DNA from: Gemmiger sp. An87
GTDB lineage: Bacteria > Bacillota > Clostridia > Oscillospirales > Ruminococcaceae
Assembly (NCBI RefSeq): GCF_002159185.1
Contig: NZ_NFHD01000017.1
Location: 1-64,000 of the forward strand
Direction: 5' to 3'
Length of the DNA stretch: 64,000 bases
Both the position numbers and the translations under genes were made by a program. How positions within the stretch are numbered: position 1 is the first letter of the stretch; every line of letters begins with the position of its first letter. Shown piece by piece: positions 57,499-64,000 of the stretch. The notes under the pieces are model-generated. The model was given only the letters and a program-made list of their open reading frames with translations. It did no database searches and was not told where the DNA came from.

Positions 57499-58788
57499 AT
57501 GTTAACTGCAATCACCGGAATCAACTGGGGCGACGAAGGCAAGGGCCGTATGGTGGACCTGCTCAGCCAGGAATACAACATCGTGGTGCGCTATCAGGGC
57601 GGCAACAATGCCGGCCACACCGTGGTGACCCCCGAAGGCAAGTTCGTGTTGAATCTGCTGCCCAGCGGCATTTTGCGGCCGGATGTGGTGTGCGTTATGG
57701 GCAACGGCATGGTCATTGACCCCGCCCATCTGGAGAAGGAGATCGCCGCGCTGCGGGCACAGGGCATCCAGATCGATCCCAGCCATCTGAAGATCAGCGA
57801 CCGGGCCACCATCTGCATGCCTTATCATGTGGCGGAGGACGGCCTGGAGGAGGACCGCCTGTCCAAGAGCGGCAACCAGTTCGGCTCCACCCGCCGGGGC
57901 ATCGCCTACTCCTACGGCGACAAATATATGAAGAAGACTCTGCGCATGGGCGACCTGCTCAACCTGGACCAGTCCGTGAAGGACCGTCTGGCAACCATCG
58001 TGGAGTGGAAGAACCTGACCATGGAAAAGGTCTACGGCCAGAAGCCCATTGATCTGGAAGAGATGTGGGCCTGGTGCCAGAAATACGCCGAGCTGTTCAA
58101 GGATTACATCTGCGACGCGGGCGCTTTCCTGGACAAGGCTGACCGTGAGGGCCAGAAGATCCTGTTCGAGGCTCAGCTGGGCGCGCTGCGTGACATCGAC
58201 TTCGGCATTTATCCCTTCACCAGCTCCTCCAACGTGATCGGCAGCTACGCGCCCATCGGCGCGGGCATCCCCGGCCACAAACTGCACAAGAGCATCGGCA
58301 TCATGAAGGCCTACTCCAGCTGCGTGGGTGAGGGCCCCTTCACCGCCGAGCTGGCCATGACTGAGGAAGAGAAGAACGCTCTGCGTGAGGCGGGCCATGA
58401 GTTCGGTGCGGCCACCGGCCGTCCCCGCCGCGTGGGTCCCTTTGATGTGGTGGCAAGCCGCTACGGCGTGTTCTGCCAGGGTGCGGACGAGTTGGCTCTG
58501 ACCCTGCTGGATGTGCTGGACTACATGGAAGAGATTCCTGTGGTGGAGAAGTATCTGGTAAACGGGGAAGAGGTTGACCGCTTCCCCATGGGCGAGGCGC
58601 TGGACAACGCCAAGCCGGTGGTGAAATTCCTGCCCGGCTGGCACTGCGACATCACCACCTGCCGTACCTGGGAGAGTCTGCCCCAGGCTGCCAAGGACTA
58701 TGTGGAGTATCTGGAAAAGGCCGTTGGCTGCAAGATCAAGTATGTTTCCGTGGGCGCTGCCCGCGACGCATACCTGGTGCGTGAGTAA
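57499..58788 (+). CDS. purA: Adenylosuccinate synthetase
   Basis: Joins IMP and aspartate using GTP, the first step from IMP to AMP. The protein has 429 residues, the family length. The start TAITGINWGDEGKGRMVDLL holds the phosphate-binding loop and catalytic Asp. NNAGHTVV, the STRRGIAYSYGDKYMKKTLRMGDL region and VGEGPFTAEL follow, and the GTP-binding end is ATGRPRRVGPFD. ATG 57499 follows AAAGGAGCAAGGG. A hairpin lies between it and purF, 75 nt downstream. Confidence 0.97.
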   Translation: MLTAITGINWGDEGKGRMVDLLSQEYNIVVRYQGGNNAGHTVVTPEGKFVLNLLPSGILRPDVVCVMGNGMVIDPAHLEKEIAALRAQGIQIDPSHLKISDRATICMPYHVAEDGLEEDRLSKSGNQFGSTRRGIAYSYGDKYMKKTLRMGDLLNLDQSVKDRLATIVEWKNLTMEKVYGQKPIDLEEMWAWCQKYAELFKDYICDAGAFLDKADREGQKILFEAQLGALRDIDFGIYPFTSSSNVIGSYAPIGAGIPGHKLHKSIGIMKAYSSCVGEGPFTAELAMTEEEKNALREAGHEFGAATGRPRRVGPFDVVASRYGVFCQGADELALTLLDVLDYMEEIPVVEKYLVNGEEVDRFPMGEALDNAKPVVKFLPGWHCDITTCRTWESLPQAAKDYVEYLEKAVGCKIKYVSVGAARDAYLVRE

Positions 58789-58803
58789 CTGTTTATAAAT
58801 GCG

Positions 58804-58838
58804 CCGGCCCGGTAATCATTACCGGGCCGGTTTATCTG
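58804..58838 (+). terminator. Hairpin between purA and purF
   Basis: An 11-bp perfect stem (58804-58814 with 58820-58830), 5-nt loop and TTTATCTGTTT. It may terminate or partly read through into purF, for which no separate promoter is obvious. Confidence 0.65.
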
Positions 58839-58862
58839 TTTCAAGGGGGTAAAAGTAACACT

Positions 58863-60251
<1,389 letters not shown>

Positions 60252-60285
60252 GAAAATTTTCACAAACACATGGTGTAAACCATTG

Positions 60286-60337
60286 CAAAACAGGGCTTTT
60301 TCCTCTTCATTTTAGAGGAAAAAGCCCTGTTTTTTTA
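60286..60337 (+). terminator. Strong terminator after purF
   Basis: A stem of about 20 bp (about 60287-60306 with 60314-60333) followed by TTTTTTT; the longest terminator hairpin in the window. Confidence 0.95.
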
Positions 60338-60420
60338 TAAAAATGCAGAAAAGACCTAAAAAAATTGCACAGAAAACCAAAACATTGATTGTTCGCTTTG
60401 CACGAAAAGTTTTCAAAAAC

Positions 60421-60470
60421 TTGTTTTAAAATTATCATTTATTGCCCGGTGTACTTTGTTGTGGTAAAAT
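60421..60470 (+). promoter_or_regulatory. Promoter of the hydrogenase operon with Rex-like site
   Basis: TTGCCC (60442-60447), 17-bp spacer, TAAAAT (60465-60470). Just upstream, TTGTTTTAAAATTATCAT (60421-60438) matches the Rex consensus TTGTTAA-N4-TTAACAA at 10 of 14 defined bases. The redox repressor Rex commonly controls clostridial fermentation genes, but this match is imperfect. Confidence 0.5.
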
Positions 60471-60510
60471 CAAACCAGAAAATAAAAGTATTACTTTTGC
60501 GGAGGATGGT

Positions 60511-62343
60511 ATGAGCAGATTGGAAATGCCGACCCCTAGCAGGTCGCAATTGGTGATCGAACAGTTGTACAAGGAATTGGAACGCCGCATTGAGGCCAGC
60601 CCCCCGGGCCTTTGCCCGGTGGACCTCACCCGCGCGTTCCTGGAGCTGTGCCACGCGCAAACCTGCGGTAAGTGTGCACCCTGCCGCATCGGCCTTTTGC
60701 AGCTCAAGCACCTGATTACAGATGTGCTGAACGGCAAGGCCACCATGGAGACCCTGACCCTGATGGAGAACACGGCCCTTTCCATTATGGAATCCGCCGA
60801 CTGTGCCATCGGCCACGAGGCAGCCCGCATGGTTTACCAGAGCCTGATCGGCTGCCGCGATGACTACGAGCAGCACATTCGGGTGGGCCGTTGTACCTGT
60901 ACTTACAGCCAGCCGGTGCCCTGTGTCACCCTGTGCCCGGCCCATGTGGACATCCCCGGCTACATTGCCCTGGTTCGTGAGGGCCGTCATGCGGATGCAA
61001 TCCGCCTGATCCGTAAGGACAACCCGTTCCCCACCACCTGCGGTTTTATCTGCGAGCACCCCTGCGAAGCCCGCTGCCGCCGCAACATGGTGGACGACGC
61101 CATCAACATCCGCGGTCTGAAGAGAGTCGCGGCTGACCGGGCGGGCCATGTGCCCCCGCCGAAGAATGCACCCTCCACCGGCAAGACCGTCGCCGTAGTG
61201 GGCGGCGGCCCCGGCGGTCTGTCCGCTGCCTACTACCTGCAGCTGATGGGCCATCAGGTGACCGTGTTTGAGATGCTGCCCCAGCTGGGCGGCATGCTGC
61301 GCTACGGTATTCCCAACTACCGCCTGCCCAAGGACCGTCTGGACGACGACATCCAGGCCATTCTGGAAACCGGCGTAAAGGTGGAGATGGGCAAGCGTAT
61401 CGGCCGGGACATCACCATTGAAGAGCTGCGCAAAACCTACGACGCCGTGCTGGTGAGCATCGGCGCCAGCACCGATAAGAAGCTGGGCATGGAGCACGAG
61501 GACGCCCCCGGCGTTGTCTCCGCTGTGGAGTTCCTGCGTACTGTGGGCCAGGGCGAGCCCATGGATCTAAACGGTCAGGAAGTGGCCGTTGTGGGCGGCG
61601 GCAACGTGTCCATGGACGCGGTGCGCACTGCCGTGCGTCTGGGCGCCAAGAAGGTAAGCATTGTCTACCGCCGCCGTGTGGCGGATATGACCGCCCTGCC
61701 TGCCGAGATCGAGGGCGCCATGGCGGAAGGTGTGGAAATCCGCACTCTGCAGGCTCCCTCCCGCATCGAAACCGATGAAAACGGCCATGTGAAGGGCCTG
61801 TGGACCACCCCCCAGATGATCAGCGCCATCCGCGACGGCCGCGCCAGCGTGAAGGCCAGCGGGGAAGAAGAGCAGTTCATTCCCTGTACCACCCTCATCG
61901 TGGCGGTAGGTCAGAGCATCGAAACCAAGCACTTCCAGGAAGCCGGTCTGCCGGTGGAGCGAGGCAAGATCCTCACCGAGACCTCCGGTGGCTTCTCCGA
62001 TATTCCCGGCGTGTTCGCCGGCGGCGACTGCGCCACCGGTCCCGCCACCGTAATCAAGGCCATTGCGGCGGCCAAGGTTGTGGCAGCCAACATCGACGAA
62101 TACCTGGGTTATAACCACAAGATCACCTGTGACGTGGAGATTCCCGAGCCCGATCTGGCCGACAAGAGCCCCTGTGGCCGTGTGGAACTCACCGAGCGCC
62201 AGGCCTGCGAGCGTGTTCATGACTTCGAGGGCGTGGAAAACTGCATGACCGATAAGGAAGCCTGCCAGGAGGCCGGGCGTTGCCTGCGGTGCGATCACTT
62301 CGGCTTCGGCCTGTTCAAAGGAGGAAGAGAAAAGGTATGGTAA
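60511..62343 (+). CDS. GltD-like NAD(P)-dependent flavoprotein with NuoF-type 4Fe-4S domain
   Basis: Protein of 610 residues fusing three parts. Residues about 40-130 carry a NuoF-type cluster motif (TCGKCAPCRIG ... DCAIGHEAARM). About 130-210 is a dihydropyrimidine-dehydrogenase/GltD N-terminal cluster domain with many Cys (CVTLCPAHVDIPGYI, CGFICEHPCEARCRR). The GltD-like FAD/NAD(P)H domains follow (VAVVGGGPGGLSAAYYLQLMGHQVTVFE; VAVVGGGNVSMDAVRTA; GVFAGGDCATGPATVIKAI). A Cys-rich end (CRCDHFG-type) finishes it. ATG 60511 follows GCGGAGGATGGT. It overlaps the hydrogenase gene by 7 nt and probably passes electrons between NAD(P)H and the hydrogenase. Confidence 0.88.
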   Translation: MSRLEMPTPSRSQLVIEQLYKELERRIEASPPGLCPVDLTRAFLELCHAQTCGKCAPCRIGLLQLKHLITDVLNGKATMETLTLMENTALSIMESADCAIGHEAARMVYQSLIGCRDDYEQHIRVGRCTCTYSQPVPCVTLCPAHVDIPGYIALVREGRHADAIRLIRKDNPFPTTCGFICEHPCEARCRRNMVDDAINIRGLKRVAADRAGHVPPPKNAPSTGKTVAVVGGGPGGLSAAYYLQLMGHQVTVFEMLPQLGGMLRYGIPNYRLPKDRLDDDIQAILETGVKVEMGKRIGRDITIEELRKTYDAVLVSIGASTDKKLGMEHEDAPGVVSAVEFLRTVGQGEPMDLNGQEVAVVGGGNVSMDAVRTAVRLGAKKVSIVYRRRVADMTALPAEIEGAMAEGVEIRTLQAPSRIETDENGHVKGLWTTPQMISAIRDGRASVKASGEEEQFIPCTTLIVAVGQSIETKHFQEAGLPVERGKILTETSGGFSDIPGVFAGGDCATGPATVIKAIAAAKVVAANIDEYLGYNHKITCDVEIPEPDLADKSPCGRVELTERQACERVHDFEGVENCMTDKEACQEAGRCLRCDHFGFGLFKGGREKVW

Positions 62344-64000
62344 ACCTGACAATTGACGGGCTGGCCATCCGCGCGCCCAAGGGCACGACCATCATGGAGG
62401 CGGCCGCGCAGAATAATATTGCAATCCCCAAGCTGTGCTTTTTGAAAGAAATCAACGAGATCGCTGCCTGCCGCGTGTGTGTGGTGGAGCTGGAAGGCAA
62501 GGAGCGGCTGATCACCGCCTGCAATAACGTGGTGGAAGAGGGCATGGTCATCTACACCAACAGCCCCAAGGTTCGCCGCGACCGGCGTAACACCGTGCAG
62601 CTGATCCTTTCCCAGCACGACTGCAAGTGCGCCACCTGTTTCCGCAACGGCAACTGCGCGCTGCAGAACATTGCCAGCGATCTGAACATCCACGAGCTGC
62701 CCTTTGAGGAGCGGCTGGAGCGTCAGCCCTGGGACCAGAATTTCCCCCTGATCCGGGATTCCGCCAAGTGCATCAAGTGCATGCGCTGCGTGCAGATCTG
62801 CGATAAGGTCCAGAGCCTGAACATCTGGGATCTGGAAGGCACCGGCTCCCGTTCCACCATCAACGTCACCGGTCACCGCACCATCGGCGAGGCGGATTGC
62901 TCGCTGTGCGGCCAGTGCATCACCCACTGCCCGGTGGGCGCGCTGCATGAGCGCGACGACACGGAGCAGGTCTGGCAGGCCATTGCCGACCCGAAGAAGG
63001 TTGTGGTGGCCCAGGTTGCTCCCGCCGTTCGCGCGGCCTGGGGCGAGCAGCTGGGCCTTTCCCGGGACGAGGCCACCGTGGGCAAGATCATGGACAGCCT
63101 CAAGCGGATGGGTGTGGACTATGTGTTCGACACCACCTTCTCCGCCGACCTGACCATCATGGAAGAGGGCACCGAGTTCCTGGGCCGCTTCACCCGCGGC
63201 GAAACCAAGGAAAAGCCCATGTTCACCTCCTGCTGCCCGGGCTGGATTCGGTTCATCAAGTCCCAGTATCCTCACCTGGTACCGCAGTTGTCCACCGCGA
63301 AGAGCCCTCAGCAGATGTTCGGTGCGGTGATGAAATCCTACTTTGCACAGGCCATCGGCCGCTCCCCTGAGGACATCTACACCCTGTCCATCATGCCCTG
63401 TGTGGCCAAGAAGGGCGAGCGGAACATGGAACTGTTTGACGGCGAGTACGCGGGCCACGATGTGGACGCAGTGCTTACCACCCGTGAGCTGGTGCGCATG
63501 ATGCGCTCGGCCCACATCCGGCCGGACACCCTGGTGGACCGCTCCTGCGATGCTCTGATGCAGGCGGGCAGCGGTGCGGGCGTGATCTTCGGCGCCACCG
63601 GCGGCGTAATGGAAGCCGCCCTGCGTACCGCTTACTATGTGGTGATGGGTGAGAACCCGCCTGCGGATGCCTTCAAGCAGGTCCGCAGCCAGGGCCAGGG
63701 CACCGGCGTGACCACTGCCGAGTTCCATCTGGGCGACGCTGTGGTGCGCACTGCCGTGGTAAGCGGCCTGGGAAACACTCGTCGGCTGCTGGAACAGATT
63801 GAAAAGGGCGAAGTGGCCTACGATTTTGTGGAAGTCATGGCCTGCCCCGGCGGCTGTGTGGGCGGCGGCGGTCAGCCCATCCACGACGGCGAGGAGCTTG
63901 CCTTTGAACGGGGCAAGAACCTCTATGCACTGGACAGCAGCGCCGCACTGCGCTTCTCCCACGAGAACCCGGACGTGCAGCGGTTGTATGCCGAGTATCT
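62337..64000 (+). CDS. [FeFe] hydrogenase catalytic subunit, partial (runs off the window)
   Basis: H2-evolving or H2-oxidising enzyme; at least 554 residues are present with no stop before 64000. N-terminal [2Fe-2S] domain: LCFLKEINEIAACRVC with further Cys. His-ligated [4Fe-4S]: HDCKCATCFRNGNC. Two [4Fe-4S]: CIKCMRCVQIC and CSLCGQCITHCPVG. The H-cluster motifs are all there: L1 TSCCPGW (about residue 299), L2 MPCVAKK (about 353) and L3 MACPGGCVGGGGQP (about 502). ATG 62337 follows GGAGGAAGAGAAAAGGT. The GltD-like partner points to the HydDB group A2 (glutamate-synthase-linked) type. Confidence 0.95.
   Translation, partial: MVNLTIDGLAIRAPKGTTIMEAAAQNNIAIPKLCFLKEINEIAACRVCVVELEGKERLITACNNVVEEGMVIYTNSPKVRRDRRNTVQLILSQHDCKCATCFRNGNCALQNIASDLNIHELPFEERLERQPWDQNFPLIRDSAKCIKCMRCVQICDKVQSLNIWDLEGTGSRSTINVTGHRTIGEADCSLCGQCITHCPVGALHERDDTEQVWQAIADPKKVVVAQVAPAVRAAWGEQLGLSRDEATVGKIMDSLKRMGVDYVFDTTFSADLTIMEEGTEFLGRFTRGETKEKPMFTSCCPGWIRFIKSQYPHLVPQLSTAKSPQQMFGAVMKSYFAQAIGRSPEDIYTLSIMPCVAKKGERNMELFDGEYAGHDVDAVLTTRELVRMMRSAHIRPDTLVDRSCDALMQAGSGAGVIFGATGGVMEAALRTAYYVVMGENPPADAFKQVRSQGQGTGVTTAEFHLGDAVVRTAVVSGLGNTRRLLEQIEKGEVAYDFVEVMACPGGCVGGGGQPIHDGEELAFERGKNLYALDSSAALRFSHENPDVQRLYAEY

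Overview
The window looks like a chromosomal segment of a GC-rich, spore-forming clostridial anaerobe, most likely Oscillospiraceae/Ruminococcaceae (Clostridium cluster IV). The evidence is the sporulation set sigG, sigE, spoIIGA and a ylmC/ymxH-type gene, strong AGGAGG-type ribosome binding sites, sigma-A promoters, a T-box leader, a clostridial-type [FeFe] hydrogenase and the absence of outer-membrane genes. I cannot name the genus. I saw no rRNA, tRNA, CRISPR array, insertion sequence or phage gene.

Layout. 1-4.5 kb: sporulation genes (sigG; a small opposite-strand membrane gene; the spoIIGA-sigE operon behind a Spo0A-type promoter), a HAD phosphatase and a ylmC/ymxH-type gene. 4.7-10.3 kb: an LtaS-like sulfatase, rpsB-tsf, a YerC/TrpR-type regulator and xpt. 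10.6-15.6 kb: a complete branched-chain amino-acid ABC importer (livJ, livHMGF). 15.6-22.5 kb: an unusual seven-gene operon with a BlaI-type repressor, a short BlaR1-like M56 peptidase, two sugar-type ABC permeases, a membrane-anchored solute-binding protein, an HlyD-like adaptor and a small MacB/FtsX-like permease, but no ATPase. 22.5-29.4 kb: a MATE pump, cobO, a CNNM/CorC protein with a long leader, guaA and a DUF815 ATPase. 29.5-34.6 kb: the ilvA-ilvB-ilvN-ilvC operon, read leftward from a leader with two T-box sensor domains (apparent Leu CTC and Ile ATC specifiers) but one terminator. 34.7-39.9 kb: a short attenuated transcript with paired operators, two unknown membrane genes, and a PadR operon with a double-flavodoxin reductase, a CatA-type acetyltransferase, a P-loop kinase and a hydrolase. 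40-42.3 kb: rrf2, nifS, nifU. 42.5-47.3 kb: an RND pump with a built-in coiled coil, plus its TetR. 47.3-50.6 kb: a Ca2+/Na+ exchanger and a LytTR/AgrC-like two-component pair. 50.8-57.2 kb: two GH3 glycosidases (one circularly permuted and membrane anchored) and a GtrA protein. 57.3-60.3 kb: purA and purF. 60.4-64 kb: a GltD-like flavoprotein and an [FeFe] hydrogenase that runs off the window end.

How the genes fit together. Branched-chain amino acids are both imported (liv) and made (ilv). Purine salvage and synthesis genes (xpt, guaA, purA, purF) are scattered, each with its own promoter. The fermentative lifestyle shows in the hydrogenase pair and the Isc-type cluster assembly genes. Three export systems (MATE, RND, the BlaI-controlled cluster) and a CatA homologue suggest frequent exposure to toxic compounds. 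Promoter and hairpin positions were read by eye, and protein families were recognised from sequence memory, not by database search.
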